Program-made: the position numbers and the translations under genes
Notes under the pieces: model-generated
The model's input: only the letters and a program-made list of their open reading frames with translations
The model's database searches: none
What the model was told of the DNA's origin: nothing
Assembly: GCF_002499975.2 (NCBI RefSeq)
Contig: NZ_CP052766.1
Coordinates: forward strand, 1,488,001-1,552,000
Reading direction: 5' to 3'
DNA length: 64,000 bases
Origin: Alteromonas pelagimontana
GTDB lineage: Bacteria > Pseudomonadota > Gammaproteobacteria > Enterobacterales > Alteromonadaceae
Shown here: in pieces, positions 19,565 to 30,501 of the stretch
Position numbering within the stretch: the stretch's first letter is position 1
How the letters are laid out: the number at the start of each line of letters is the position of its first letter

Positions 19565-19972
19565 ACTGGTGGGTCTTTGTGATTGGGCTTCGCTTTCAGG
19601 ACTATTGGTCACGACAATTCTTAGAATAGGGTTAAGTAATGCCCGGATTTGGACAAGCAGAACGCTGCTCGGGTGAGCGCTAAAGAAACGTTAGCACTAT
19701 AAATCCTCAACGTCCAGCTTTTTACTTTGTAAATGTTAAAAACTTTTAAATCATCGAAATACAATGAAGAGAATAATTTTATCTTATATCGTAAAATGAT
19801 TCTCTGCTTTTTTACAAGTAGCGTTGTGCGTTTAGGGGTTACCACAGAAACCGGGACGTAAGATATAGGCGTGAAGCCTGGGCTCACAGATGTTAGATCT
19901 GCAAAATATTAAAAGCCGATATCTAAAGGTTATTACCCCTAAAAAGATATCGGCTTTTATGCCCGCAAAAAG
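19565..19972. other. rho leader and trxA-rho intergenic interval
   Basis: About 400 bases. The trxA terminator occupies 19911-19958, so rho must have its own promoter in the remaining A+T-rich 300 bases. rho is autoregulated through its leader in other gammaproteobacteria, and a leader of this length is compatible with that, but no hairpin or leader peptide with a ribosome site is evident. Confidence 0.5.
19911..19958 (-). terminator. Rho-independent terminator of trxA
   Basis: A perfect 14-bp inverted repeat (AAAAGCCGATATCT with AGATATCGGCTTTT), 20-nt loop, followed on the minus strand by AATATTTT. It lies 15 bases beyond the trxA stop and separates trxA from rho. Confidence 0.85.
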
Positions 19973-20299
19973 CTACAGGTTATCGTTTAGAAATTCTGTA
20001 AGCTGCGTCTTTGATAATGCGCCTACTTTAGTCGCAGCTACATTGCCGCCTTTAAAAAGTAGCAAGGTAGGAATGCCGCGAATACCATATTTTGGCGGTG
20101 TTTCATTATTTTCATCGACATTCAACTTACCAACTGTTAACTTGCCTGCAAATTCGCCCGCGATTTCTTCCAAGATTGGTGCGATCATTTTGCAAGGACC
20201 ACACCACTCTGCCCAGAAGTCGACCAGCACAGGACCGTCAGCATTGATAACGTCTGCTTCAAACTTGTCGTCAGTTAACTGGATAATTTTGTCGCTCAT
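19973..20299 (-). CDS. trxA: Thioredoxin 1
   Basis: 108 residues with the redox motif [15 protein letters not shown] (C33, C36), the cis-proline loop [11 protein letters not shown] and the usual C terminus TEFLNDNL. It is the general cytosolic disulfide reductase. GGAGAAAAGA precedes the ATG. It is divergent from rhlB and upstream of rho, the arrangement found in Escherichia coli. Confidence 0.98.
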   Translation of the reverse strand: MSDKIIQLTDDKFEADVINADGPVLVDFWAEWCGPCKMIAPILEEIAGEFAGKLTVGKLNVDENNETPPKYGIRGIPTLLLFKGGNVAATKVGALSKTQLTEFLNDNL

Positions 20300-20398
20300 T
20301 CTTTTCTCCGTATTTGGTCTGTCGCTGATTTGTCTCAGCTCTACCAGTAGTGTTATAAGAAACTGTTTTTTAATGCAAGCACTGATAAGCTATAAGCT

Positions 20399-21694
20399 AT
20401 GCAAACAACTCATTTAACCGAAACATATTTTTCTGATCTGCCCATTAACCCCAAAGTAGTTGAGGCGTTAACGGCAGCCAATTTCACCCATTGTACGCCA
20501 ATTCAGGCGCTATCTCTGCCCCCGCTGTTGGAAGGGCTGGATATCGCTGGCCAGGCCCAGACCGGTACTGGTAAAACTATTGCCTTTCTGGTCGCGACCT
20601 TCCACTACCTGCTTGGTCAAACTACTGTTCAACCAAAAACAGCAAAGCCCGGACCTCGTGCCATAATTATGGCACCAACTCGCGAACTTGCCGTACAAAT
20701 ATTCAATGATGCAAAATTGCTCAGCGAACATACCGGTTTGTCACTTGGCCTCATTTATGGGGGCGAAGGTTATCAAAGTCAACGCGAAGTTCTAGAAGAA
20801 GGGGTAGATATAGTTATTGGTACGACCGGTCGCATTCTGGATTATTATAAGCAAGGCGTATTTACGCTGGAAAATATCCAGGTTGCGGTGTTGGACGAAG
20901 CCGATAGAATGTTCGATCTGGGCTTTATTAAAGACATTCGCTTTTTGTTCCGCCGCATGCCTCCTGCCACAGAACGTCTGAGTATGCTGTTTTCGGCTAC
21001 GCTGAGCTATCGTGTGCAAGAGCTGGCCTATGAGCACATGAACAACCCAACGCACGTACAAATTGAGCCGGAAAGAAAAACCGCCACTCGGGTAAAAGAA
21101 GAGCTATTTTATCCGTCTGATGAAGATAAGATGTTGTTACTTCTGACACTGCTGGAAGAAGAGTGGCCGGAAAAAGCCATCATATTTGCCAATACCAAAC
21201 ATGCTTGTGAAAAAATTTGTGACTGGCTAGCGGCTGATGGTCATCGGGTAGGTTTACTGAGTGGCGATGTGCCGCAGAAAAAGCGTTTGGGAATTTTAGA
21301 AGACTTCACCAAAGGTGGGCTGGACCTTTTAGTCGCCACCGATGTTGCGGCTCGCGGATTGCACATAGAAGAAGTCACTCATGTGTTTAACTACGATTTA
21401 CCTGATGATGCGGAAGATTACGTACATCGTATCGGTCGTACTGGCAGGGCTGGAAGAAGTGGAGAGGCCATAAGTTTTGCTTGCGAAAAGTATGCGCTCA
21501 ATCTTCCTGCAATTGAACAATATATTCAGCATACTATTCCAGTGACTGACTACGACCGCTCTGTTCTGTTAGACGATATTAAGCCACCGCGTCCGCGTCA
21601 GCGCAAACGTACCCCAAATGCCCGCAACACTTCCCGGCGCGGCAATAAAGGGCGCAGTGGTAACAGTAACTCCCGTCCTCATAACAAAAGCTAG
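20399..21694 (+). CDS. rhlB: ATP-dependent RNA helicase RhlB
   Basis: 431 residues, DEAD-box helicase: Q motif with [44 protein letters not shown], and [11 protein letters not shown]. The C-terminal tail after about residue 395 is very basic ([14 protein letters not shown] onwards), the RNA-binding extension of RhlB. RhlB works with RNase E in the degradosome. Divergent from trxA; gppA starts 4 bases after its stop, so the two are an operon as in E. coli. Confidence 0.97.
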   Translation: MQTTHLTETYFSDLPINPKVVEALTAANFTHCTPIQALSLPPLLEGLDIAGQAQTGTGKTIAFLVATFHYLLGQTTVQPKTAKPGPRAIIMAPTRELAVQIFNDAKLLSEHTGLSLGLIYGGEGYQSQREVLEEGVDIVIGTTGRILDYYKQGVFTLENIQVAVLDEADRMFDLGFIKDIRFLFRRMPPATERLSMLFSATLSYRVQELAYEHMNNPTHVQIEPERKTATRVKEELFYPSDEDKMLLLLTLLEEEWPEKAIIFANTKHACEKICDWLAADGHRVGLLSGDVPQKKRLGILEDFTKGGLDLLVATDVAARGLHIEEVTHVFNYDLPDDAEDYVHRIGRTGRAGRSGEAISFACEKYALNLPAIEQYIQHTIPVTDYDRSVLLDDIKPPRPRQRKRTPNARNTSRRGNKGRSGNSNSRPHNKS

Positions 21695-21697
21695 CCT

Positions 21698-23209
21698 ATG
21701 CAGTCGGAATTACAATATGACATGGTAAGCCACGGCGAATATTACGCAGCCGTGGATTTAGGATCTAACAGCTTCCACATGGTTGTGGTGCATGTTGTAA
21801 ACGGCAATGTACAGATCATTGGAAAATTGAAGCAGAAAGTTCGTCTTGCCGCCGGATTAAACAACGATCTGGCGTTAGATGGAGTGAGTATGGAACGAGG
21901 CTGGCAATGCCTGCAGGCTTTTTCCGAGCGGCTTCAGGATATTCCCCGATCTAATGTGAAAGTCGTGGCTACTGCAACCCTGCGGTTAGCCACCAATGCG
22001 CACGTTTTTATCCAGCGAGCTGAAGAAATTTTGGGCCATAAACTCAATGTGATCAGCGGCGAAGAAGAAGCTCGACAAATATATCTTGGCGTCGCTTATA
22101 CTTCCGCAAATCAGGGCAATACACTCGTTATCGATATCGGTGGCGCCAGTACCGAAATAATTATCGGTAATGACATGCAACCTATTCATCTGGTCAGCCT
22201 GAATATGGGCTGTGTTACATTTATGGAGCGCTACTTCAAAAAAGGTGTGATCAACGAAAGTAATTTTGCCGCTGCAAAAGCGCAGGCTCATGCTTTACTG
22301 GATACTGTCGCTGACCCTTTTCTTTGTTTTGACTGGCATAATTGTTTAGGTGCATCTGGTACGCCACAGGCTATCACTGAAATTCTCATCACCCAAAGGA
22401 TCAGTGACGCTATCAGGCTGGATTACCTGTATGAATTAGAAAGGCAATGCGTTGAATGCGGTGCTATCGATAAGCTTGATATTGAAGGTTTGGAACCAAG
22501 TCGGCAGCCAATTTTCCCTAGCGGCCTGGCAATTCTCATCAGCCTCTTCGAGCGTTTGAATATACAAACAATGAATATCTCTGGTGGTGCCCTGCGAGAA
22601 GGCCTGATTTACGGCATGCTGGATAATCTGCAGGAAAATGACCGCCGCCAACAAACGCTAAACCAGACCGTTCGCCGTTACCACGTTGATAAGCATCATT
22701 CGGAATCGGTACGGGGGCTAGCTTTAAACTTATGTCATCAGCTTTGTGCTCAGACAAATCTCTGTCATCTTGATACTGAAGCCGTACTGGGTGCTGCGGC
22801 GTCGCTGCATGAAATCGGTTTGCATATCGAATACAAAAAGCATCATGAACATGGTGCCTACATTCTTAGCCACATAGATTTACCTGGCTACACACGACTT
22901 CAGCGTGCTGCTATTCGCGATTTGGTGCTATCGCACCGACTGAACATTGATACCAGCTTGTTTGATAATTATCACGATGAAGTTCGCCCGATGTTACTGG
23001 GTCTTTTGCGAGTGCTACGGATTGCGGTGGTGTTATGTCTGCGTAGGCAGAACAAACATATACCGCAAGTAGAATTAAAAGTCGAAGGGGAAAAATGGCT
23101 TCTCACCTTCCCTGAAGGATGGTTAAAAGCCCACCCGTTAATTAAAGCGGAAATGGCAAACGAAAGCTGGTTGGAACATCGGGCGGGATGGGAGCTGTGT
23201 TGCGAGTAA
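21698..23209 (+). CDS. gppA: Exopolyphosphatase / pppGpp phosphohydrolase
   Basis: 503 residues of the Ppx/GppA family. The N-terminal actin-like ATPase fold starts with YYAAVDLGSNSFHMVV and continues with SGEEEARQIYLGV and VIDIGGASTEI. The C-terminal helical HD-like domain includes AASLHEIGLHIEYKKHHEHGAYIL. Position directly after rhlB matches gppA, which turns pppGpp into ppGpp; exopolyphosphatase activity is equally possible, since the two paralogues are hard to separate by sequence. No clear terminator was found in the following 260 bases. Confidence 0.92.
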   Translation: MQSELQYDMVSHGEYYAAVDLGSNSFHMVVVHVVNGNVQIIGKLKQKVRLAAGLNNDLALDGVSMERGWQCLQAFSERLQDIPRSNVKVVATATLRLATNAHVFIQRAEEILGHKLNVISGEEEARQIYLGVAYTSANQGNTLVIDIGGASTEIIIGNDMQPIHLVSLNMGCVTFMERYFKKGVINESNFAAAKAQAHALLDTVADPFLCFDWHNCLGASGTPQAITEILITQRISDAIRLDYLYELERQCVECGAIDKLDIEGLEPSRQPIFPSGLAILISLFERLNIQTMNISGGALREGLIYGMLDNLQENDRRQQTLNQTVRRYHVDKHHSESVRGLALNLCHQLCAQTNLCHLDTEAVLGAAASLHEIGLHIEYKKHHEHGAYILSHIDLPGYTRLQRAAIRDLVLSHRLNIDTSLFDNYHDEVRPMLLGLLRVLRIAVVLCLRRQNKHIPQVELKVEGEKWLLTFPEGWLKAHPLIKAEMANESWLEHRAGWELCCE

Positions 23210-23471
23210 TACTACTCTACATTGACCTGTGATCAGCTCAGAGATAGAGGGTGCGGCTTTTTCAGCTTTTGAGCTGCGCCAATTGCGTTCGATTTTACCC
23301 CACTAAACCTTCACGAAATTGGCTTGTCAAAAGTTGAAAATTCTCGCGCTGAGTGACCACACGTTCAAACGGATGAGTATAACAGCCGTGGCGGAGCTCA
23401 AATGCTCTCGGGCCGAACGGGTTCAGTCCGAAGGCGCTCAGCGCGCCTGCGCCGTTGATGAATTAAAGCGT

Positions 23472-24476
<1,005 letters not shown>

Positions 24477-26366
24477 TTATCCTGGTAATTCTTCAGCAAA
24501 AACGCGATTTCGGCCAGCGTCTTTCGCGCCGTAAAGCATCGCGTCGGCATGTTTTAATAATGCCAGTTCATGGTCTTCCCGCGCAACAACAGTTGTCGAC
24601 ACTCCTGCGCTAATCGCCAGATAGATGGCTTTATCATCAATCTCAACCGGCGTTCGTGCAATCTGCTCGCGCATTTGTTCAAGCACCCCTTTGGCGCCTT
24701 CAACATCGGTATTGGGTAAAATAATACCAAATTCCTCTCCGCCGTACCGACAAACATCGTCTGCAGAACGACGTAGCATGTTAACTAATTGATTTGCTAC
24801 GTGACAGATACAAGCGTCACCAGCGGCATGGCCGTAGGTATCGTTTATCGTTTTAAAATAATCAACGTCGATCATAGCCACGCTCAATGGTGTTTGTTCA
24901 CGTCGGCTTCGTCGCCCTTCCGCTACTAAACGTTTATCAAAGTAGCGGCGATTGCGGATCCCGGTTAGTGAATCAATGGTGTTGAGATTTTCTAGCTCTT
25001 GATTGGCTTGGGAAAGCTCCCGAAGAGCGACTTCCAGTTCCAACGTACGCTCTTGCACCTGATACTCTAATTTGTCCTGATACTTTTGCTGAACGGCAAG
25101 CAAATCTTGTTTTGCCAGCAGCGCTGCTTTCTCTTGGGCCAAGGCGGATTCTTTGGCATCAAACATAGCTTCGCGATTATGGCTATAACTGATAGCCAGC
25201 ACCAGGGCCAGCAGCAGTGTTTCCACAACTGCCCCTAGCATCAATAAGTAATTGGATGGAACCGGCAGAATAACCACGCCCAGATAATCTAAACTGACGG
25301 TAAAGCCACTAAATAGCAAGATTGCCCACGCGAAGGAATAATAACGCGCAATGACAATGCCTTTAATTGCTAACCAGATTCCTAAAGAGAAAGTGATGAG
25401 TACCACTACCCCTAATAACAATAAAAACAGTTTTATCAGATACGCGTAAGGCAACAGCAAACAGATTAGAATGTTCCCAAAAAACAACCAACTGAACAGT
25501 TTTAACACCCGTCCCATCAACGGGCTGTGCTTTCCTACTTCCAGCAACCCGTGAGAAAATATAACAGCAAACATAATTCCAGCATTGGCAAAAACGGCTA
25601 CGGCCCGCTCCTGAAACCAAATTTGATCAGGCCATAGGTGCGCATAGGCCAAACCATTGATAGAAGCCAAGGTCAATGTAAGAGAGAACACATAGCCTGC
25701 ATATACCAGAAATGTATGTTTGTGAGTGGTAAGGAATATGAACAGATTGCTGATCCCCATCGCCACAAGAAAACCAAAAAATAGCCCCATCAACACGTTG
25801 TGCAGTGCAGTGTATTCAATAAATTCCTTTTCCTCCCAGAGACGAATAGGCAGCTTTAGAGATCCAGATGTCTTTGCCTTAATCACGACTGTTAATGGTT
25901 CATTACTGGCAGGTGCGGAAAATAGCAGTGATGGATGCAGAATGTGTCTGGCTGAAAACGTCTTACTGTCGCCGCCGGTGAAAGTGGCAATTGGAGCATC
26001 CTGTTGCGCCGAATAAAAACTGACAGTAACGTCGTCCAGCAACGGATAGGCAATTTCCAGTAAGTAGGTACCTAAACTGGAAGGAGTAGGGGATACTGTA
26101 AAAGTAAACCAGTAATTAACCTGGTTCATACCCAGGTTAACGGGATTTTCCACCTTTTGCCAAGGCAGTTCGGCAATCTGACTCTTACTGGTTATATCCC
26201 ATCTATCACGAGTATCTTCAGCGTATCTAACGTTCTGCACCCGCTCATTTTGGTGTACCAGTGGGGAAAGCGACTGAGCCAGTAACAGAAAAAGCGCCAC
26301 AACGGCAACAGTGATAGTAAGTAACCATATATCATACCTGCGTACTGCTTTCGCATTTAATGGCAT
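24477..26366 (-). CDS. Membrane diguanylate cyclase with 7TMR-DISM sensor
   Basis: 629 residues. An N-terminal membrane segment and extracytoplasmic beta domain (about 35-180, 7TMR-DISMED2 type) are followed by seven membrane helices (about 190-395), a coiled coil (about 405-455) and a GGDEF domain to the end. The active site is GGEEF, and RSAD lies five residues before it, an intact inhibitory I-site. It should make cyclic di-GMP in response to a periplasmic ligand, perhaps a carbohydrate. It lies between tatD and hemB with gaps of 10 and 3 bases, so it is co-transcribed with them. Confidence 0.93.
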   Translation of the reverse strand: MPLNAKAVRRYDIWLLTITVAVVALFLLLAQSLSPLVHQNERVQNVRYAEDTRDRWDITSKSQIAELPWQKVENPVNLGMNQVNYWFTFTVSPTPSSLGTYLLEIAYPLLDDVTVSFYSAQQDAPIATFTGGDSKTFSARHILHPSLLFSAPASNEPLTVVIKAKTSGSLKLPIRLWEEKEFIEYTALHNVLMGLFFGFLVAMGISNLFIFLTTHKHTFLVYAGYVFSLTLTLASINGLAYAHLWPDQIWFQERAVAVFANAGIMFAVIFSHGLLEVGKHSPLMGRVLKLFSWLFFGNILICLLLPYAYLIKLFLLLLGVVVLITFSLGIWLAIKGIVIARYYSFAWAILLFSGFTVSLDYLGVVILPVPSNYLLMLGAVVETLLLALVLAISYSHNREAMFDAKESALAQEKAALLAKQDLLAVQQKYQDKLEYQVQERTLELEVALRELSQANQELENLNTIDSLTGIRNRRYFDKRLVAEGRRSRREQTPLSVAMIDVDYFKTINDTYGHAAGDACICHVANQLVNMLRRSADDVCRYGGEEFGIILPNTDVEGAKGVLEQMREQIARTPVEIDDKAIYLAISAGVSTTVVAREDHELALLKHADAMLYGAKDAGRNRVFAEELPG

Positions 26367-26376
26367 GAGGTTCCTA

Positions 26377-27153
26377 CTAAGCTAACTGAAACAACCGTAG
26401 GGTGTTAGCATAACTGCGTTGACTTATTATGGCAGGTGGAATACCAGTAAGTTCACTGATCTGTTGACCAATGAAAGGTAAACAAGCTGGTTGATTATGA
26501 CGCTGGCGAGGCTTTCGTGTTTTCGGATACAGGTACGGCGCGTCGGTTTCAAGCACAAGGCGCTCCAGCGGCAGCGACAATACGGCTTCGCGCAAAGCCT
26601 CTCCCCGTTGCGGATCGCAAATCCACCCCGTCACGCCGATATCTAAACCAACATCCACATACGCATGCATTGATTCTGCGTCTGACGTAAAACAATGAGC
26701 GATACCGCCAACCAGTTTATCAGCTACAGGCATAAGACATTCCATTTGCGTATCAAAGGCGTCTCTTTCATGCAGATAAACGGGCATATTCATTTCAACA
26801 GCAATAGCTAACTGCGCTTTGAAAACAGCTACCTGAACATCTGGCGGCGAAAAATTGCGATTAAAATCCAGGCCGCATTCACCTATAGCAACTGCCCCAG
26901 GTTGTCGAATGAAATGTTTCAGTTGAGATAAATCATGATCCGTAGCAAGTTTGGCGCAATGAGGGTGAATGCCAACCGTAAAGCACAAGTGTTCTGGAAA
27001 CTGGCGACAGAGCTTTGCAGCAAGCGCCCACTCCTTTGGCTGCGTAGTAATTACACACAGCTTATCGACACCGGCTTCAACTGACGCCCGTATTACCGCG
27101 TCAGGATCAAGCCGGGCATCAAGCAGATTAACGCCAGCATCAAACCATCTCAT
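26377..27153 (-). CDS. tatD: TatD family metal-dependent deoxyribonuclease
   Basis: 258 residues of the TatD TIM-barrel family. Conserved elements are the N-terminal FDAGVNL (in place of DxHxH variants), IGECGLDFNR, PVYLHERDAF, HCFTSD and LETDAPYL. The first metal motif is DAGVNL rather than the usual DTHCH, as is typical of the TatD proper (as opposed to YcfH/YjjV) subgroup. TatD proteins are 3'-5' exonucleases, not part of the Tat translocase despite the shared operon. Its ATG overlaps the stop of the upstream gene. Confidence 0.93.
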   Translation of the reverse strand: MRWFDAGVNLLDARLDPDAVIRASVEAGVDKLCVITTQPKEWALAAKLCRQFPEHLCFTVGIHPHCAKLATDHDLSQLKHFIRQPGAVAIGECGLDFNRNFSPPDVQVAVFKAQLAIAVEMNMPVYLHERDAFDTQMECLMPVADKLVGGIAHCFTSDAESMHAYVDVGLDIGVTGWICDPQRGEALREAVLSLPLERLVLETDAPYLYPKTRKPRQRHNQPACLPFIGQQISELTGIPPAIISQRSYANTLRLFQLA

Positions 27154-27716
27154 TACTTGATTCGCTTAACCTTAATACGGCGGTTAATATCCTCATAACT
27201 GAGATAAAACGAACCAAACATTCCTTTTTCAATATAAATTTCTTGCCCCGTCTCAAGCCTGATGCCTGCTTCAGGGCTGACCTGGCGCCAAACCATTCCG
27301 CTGTCGAGGGTTATGATCATTTCGCCCCGCACACCTTCTGACACTTCCGCCACCTTCGCATCAATGCGGTCAGCTTCTTCTTCCTGACGCTGCTCCAGTC
27401 CAAAAGTTGATACCGTGGAAGACGCCGACTCAACCGGCTGTGAAGCTTGCTGTTGCGGCGGGTTGGATTTCGCGACAGCCGCTGAAGACGTTTCTTTTTG
27501 ACTAGCAGAAGCAGAAGATGTTTTAACCACAGCATGATTTGACTTTTCGTAACGTTTTACGTTCTTAGCGAGCTTGTCATAACATACCAGCCGCTGCAGA
27601 CTATCATCGTTTGATTGACATGAGGCTAATGCTTCACTGAGCGTTTCTGCGTTAACAAAAGCGGAAAAAATAAAAAACACCAAGCCACATATTGCCCGTA
27701 TGGTCGTATTCTTCAT
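27153..27716 (-). CDS. Unknown secreted protein between tatC and tatD
   Basis: 187 residues with a signal peptide (to about residue 23, FVNAET). Next comes ALASCQSNDDSLQRLVCYDKLAKN, a cysteine-pair motif also seen near the N terminus of VasI-like type VI-associated proteins, then a Ser/Ala/Gln-rich linker (about 60-105). The C-terminal part, with GEMIITLDSGMVWRQ and RIKVKRIK, looks like a small beta domain. No type VI genes are present. It overlaps tatD by one codon and trails tatC by about 210 bases. Function not known; periplasmic location inferred. Confidence 0.75.
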   Translation of the reverse strand: MKNTTIRAICGLVFFIFSAFVNAETLSEALASCQSNDDSLQRLVCYDKLAKNVKRYEKSNHAVVKTSSASASQKETSSAAVAKSNPPQQQASQPVESASSTVSTFGLEQRQEEEADRIDAKVAEVSEGVRGEMIITLDSGMVWRQVSPEAGIRLETGQEIYIEKGMFGSFYLSYEDINRRIKVKRIK

Positions 27717-27927
27717 GGTTATCCTTAATTTGTAGAGTTTGCGTTATTATAGAATATTTTATCTACCTGCAATCGCTGCCCGCAGGGTTCTTGATAAACC
27801 TGTCTTGCTCTTTGTTGCTCACTATTTACTTAGGAGGCTTTTTCACCAAGAAGGGGCTTTATAGCTCGCGCAGCAATCAAAACAGGTTTATTTTGAACAA
27901 AATTCGAACAGCAAAGGTCAACACTTT

Positions 27928-28692
27928 CTAATGATCACGATTTACAGCGGAGTCAGAATCATCACATTCATCATCTTTTTTACGTGTTTCGTAAATACCA
28001 CCGATAATGACTCCCACTTCAAATAGCAGCCAAACCGGCACAGCCAGCAAAGTTTGTGAAATGATGTCAGGAGGAGTTAACAACATACCAATCACAAATG
28101 CTCCCACAATGACGTAAGGACGTTTAGCCCGCAGGCTATTCGCGTCTGTCATGCCAGTCCAGCACATCAATATTATGGCGATAGGAATTTCGAAGGAAAC
28201 GCCGAAGGCAAAGAATAATTTCAGCACGAAATCTAAATAACTGCTGATATCCGTGCTGACTGTAACGCCAGCTGGGGCAGCAGCCGTAAAAAATGCAAAT
28301 GCCAGAGGAAAGACAACAAAATACGCGAAGGCCATGCCTGCGTAAAATAATAGCGTACTGGAAAATAACAGTGGCGCGACGAGCTTTTTCTCGTTCTTAT
28401 AAAGGCCGGGAGCGATGAATGCCCACACCTGATAGAGCACGTAGGGAATAGCAATAAAAAACGAAAGCACCAGCGTTAATTTTATCGGCGCGAACCATGT
28501 GGACGCTACATCTGTAGCAATCATTGATGAATTTTCTGGCAGCACGTCCATTAAAGGTTTGGCTACCAGATGATATAAATCATCAGCAAAATACACCAGG
28601 CACACAAAGACCAGCAAAACACTGGCAAGAGCGCATAGTAGTCGATTGCGCAGCTCAATTAAATGCGCTATGAGAGTATTGGTGTCTGACAT
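27928..28692 (-). CDS. tatC: Sec-independent protein translocase TatC
   Basis: 254 residues with six membrane helices. The N-terminal [13 protein letters not shown] is the twin-arginine signal-peptide docking segment, and [23 protein letters not shown] sequence ([16 protein letters not shown]) follows in the first periplasmic region. The acidic C-terminal tail ([17 protein letters not shown]) is cytoplasmic. It is the receptor of the Tat translocase for folded proteins. tatB ends at the adjacent base. Confidence 0.98.
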   Translation of the reverse strand: MSDTNTLIAHLIELRNRLLCALASVLLVFVCLVYFADDLYHLVAKPLMDVLPENSSMIATDVASTWFAPIKLTLVLSFFIAIPYVLYQVWAFIAPGLYKNEKKLVAPLLFSSTLLFYAGMAFAYFVVFPLAFAFFTAAAPAGVTVSTDISSYLDFVLKLFFAFGVSFEIPIAIILMCWTGMTDANSLRAKRPYVIVGAFVIGMLLTPPDIISQTLLAVPVWLLFEVGVIIGGIYETRKKDDECDDSDSAVNRDH

Positions 28693-28992
28693 TTATTTCT
28701 TTTTATAAGGTTCCTGAACCGATTCCGCAGCATTTTTTAATTCATCAACGCTCTTCTGCAGTTCTGGTGAAATATCTTCCAAACCCTGCTGTTCAGCTTT
28801 TTTGAGATTTTCGTGCAACTCATGAACTCGTAGCTGATGTTCTACTTCCTGTTTAAAACCGGAAGCAGTACTTTTCACACTACGGACGGTTTTCATTGTG
28901 GTGCGGATAGCACCTGGCAATCGCTCTGGCCCGAGCACCAGTAAAGCGACCACACCCACCACTAATAATTCCCAAAAGCCAATGTCAAACAT
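28693..28992 (-). CDS. tatB: Sec-independent protein translocase TatB
   Basis: 99 residues. One N-terminal membrane helix with the TatB glutamate and hinge ([21 protein letters not shown] then PERLP), an amphipathic helix, then a charged coiled tail. It binds TatC to receive twin-arginine signal peptides. The ATG overlaps the tatA stop by one base. The tail is shorter than in Escherichia coli TatB. Confidence 0.96.
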   Translation of the reverse strand: MFDIGFWELLVVGVVALLVLGPERLPGAIRTTMKTVRSVKSTASGFKQEVEHQLRVHELHENLKKAEQQGLEDISPELQKSVDELKNAAESVQEPYKKK

Positions 28993-29231
28993 CAGGGTTT
29001 ATCTTTTATGTCACTCTTGGTTTCAGTTGTCACTGACTCGTCAGCAGACTTCTTTTCCATCCGCTTGTTATCAGCAAAATCAGCGTCAGACTCTTCATCA
29101 GTGACCGCTTTCTTAAACCCTTTCACCGCACCGCCCAAATCGGAACCAATGCTTTTCAAACGTTTGGTACCAAACAATAGGATGACAATCACCAATACGA
29201 TGAGTAACTGCCATATACTTATCCCGCCCAT
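28992..29231 (-). CDS. tatA: Sec-independent protein translocase TatA
   Basis: 79 residues from the ATG at 29231, which has GGAGGTTTTT before it and gives the canonical N terminus [20 protein letters not shown]; an upstream in-frame start at 29258 is unlikely. The helix is followed by the hinge [22 protein letters not shown] and a charged tail. TatA forms the pore-like oligomer of the twin-arginine system. It is the first gene of the minus-strand tat run; its promoter must lie between 29232 and 29418, shared with the divergent gene. Confidence 0.97.
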   Translation of the reverse strand: MGGISIWQLLIVLVIVILLFGTKRLKSIGSDLGGAVKGFKKAVTDEESDADFADNKRMEKKSADESVTTETKSDIKDKP

Positions 29232-29418
29232 AAAAACCTCCGAAACGTCAAGAACCACAGTATGCCATTGCCAGCATCAGCTTTCACGATAATATTTTCA
29301 AGATGCCTGAGTTTATTTCGATCAAGTCACATTTCCTCTTAAAGCAGGATCTATTTGACCTGCTGAGCGTATAACATCATGCTAGAGTTATACACGGATA
29401 AGTAGTTGATCATACAGT

Positions 29419-30402
29419 ATGTCCTGTCTCTTTTTGTTGTTTTGTTCTGCATTTGCCAGAAACCAACCTGCGCCGGTAGCGCCGCTTACACTAAGTGCGG
29501 TGGAACGTTCGACATCTGAGACAAACTCAACAAATCGCGATCGTTCTCCACAATCAGGCGAGTGGATAGATAAATGGCAAGGAAATCTTACCGAGTCCAT
29601 GGACTATACAGTCAAACAACTAGACAGCTTTTTTGCGATGGAAGGCAGCGAAGAGTATAAAAATGCCCGTGCTGAAGGACGTATACGTTTAGGATGGGAA
29701 CCCCGCAGCCGCGATCTGGCTGAAATGGATCTGCGCTTCCGCATCAGAGTCAAGCTACCTTCCCTGCAAAATCGGGTAGATCTGCTCTTAAGCGACGATG
29801 AGGATTTCGATGATCAGGATACGATTAAGGCCGCTCGCACACCTATTCAAAGTCGCCGTGACAATACCACCCTCGCGTTGCGCTTTAAACGCAGCGAAGA
29901 CTCTCGGCTTTCTCACCGCATCGGCACTGGGCGCAGGGGCCAGGTATACGTAAAAAGTCGATTTGAAGACATGGAACCGCTCGGCAGTTCATTAGCCCTT
30001 TTTTACGATGCCGAAGCCTATTTGTATACGCGAGACCACTTTGGCAGTGAGTTTGGCGCCTCAATACAATATATCAGTCCTAACGATGATGTTTTTCGCG
30101 TTAATAACCGCTTTTACTATAGAGACGCTTCAGAGGACTGGTTGTGGCGTCACGAAATACAATATTTAAAGCCAATAAGTGACCATTCCGCTGCTATCTA
30201 CACAGTATTTACTGAAGGCGCCAGCCGCCCGAATTATCAACTTGGCGAGGTTTACACCAGCATGCGTTGGCGGACCAATCCGCTTCGAGAGTGGCTGTAT
30301 TTTGAAGTGGAACCCTTTGTACTATGGTTAAGAGAAGAAGATTTTGAACCTTCTTATGGTGTGGCGCTGCGAATGGAAATTTATTACGGAAAAGATTCCT
30401 GA
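29419..30402 (+). CDS. Putative outer-membrane beta-barrel protein of unknown function
   Basis: 327 residues. The start is forced by an in-frame stop just upstream (29407), and gives a short but plausible signal peptide ending in CSAFA. After a polar segment, from about residue 75 onward, alternating aromatic and polar stretches (RIRLGWEPR, LRFRIRVKLP, LALRFKR, GQVYVKSRF, LALFYDAEAYLY, FGASIQYI, VNNRFYYRD, WRHEIQYL, FEVEPFVLWL, VALRMEIYYG) look like outer-membrane beta strands. It is divergent from tatA. I do not recognise a named family. It ends in a terminator shared with ilvH. Confidence 0.7.
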   Translation: MSCLFLLFCSAFARNQPAPVAPLTLSAVERSTSETNSTNRDRSPQSGEWIDKWQGNLTESMDYTVKQLDSFFAMEGSEEYKNARAEGRIRLGWEPRSRDLAEMDLRFRIRVKLPSLQNRVDLLLSDDEDFDDQDTIKAARTPIQSRRDNTTLALRFKRSEDSRLSHRIGTGRRGQVYVKSRFEDMEPLGSSLALFYDAEAYLYTRDHFGSEFGASIQYISPNDDVFRVNNRFYYRDASEDWLWRHEIQYLKPISDHSAAIYTVFTEGASRPNYQLGEVYTSMRWRTNPLREWLYFEVEPFVLWLREEDFEPSYGVALRMEIYYGKDS

Positions 30403-30432
30403 AACAGGACTCCCTGCGACACGAAACGAAAG

Positions 30433-30453
30433 AAGCCGGTAGAGCACCGGCTT
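30433..30453. terminator. Terminator between the outer-membrane protein gene and ilvH
   Basis: An 8-bp stem (AAGCCGGT with ACCGGCTT) and a 5-nt loop between two convergent genes. The minus-strand flank CTTTCGTTT suits termination of ilvIH. Confidence 0.78.
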
Positions 30454-30501
30454 AAGATTGAATCATACCTAAGTAACCGATATCACTTTGGATGTATAAT
30501 T

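Noticed and set aside
19890..20417. 175-codon plus-strand ORF across trxA
   Set aside because: Shadow of thioredoxin; it also runs through the trxA terminator and has no recognisable domain.
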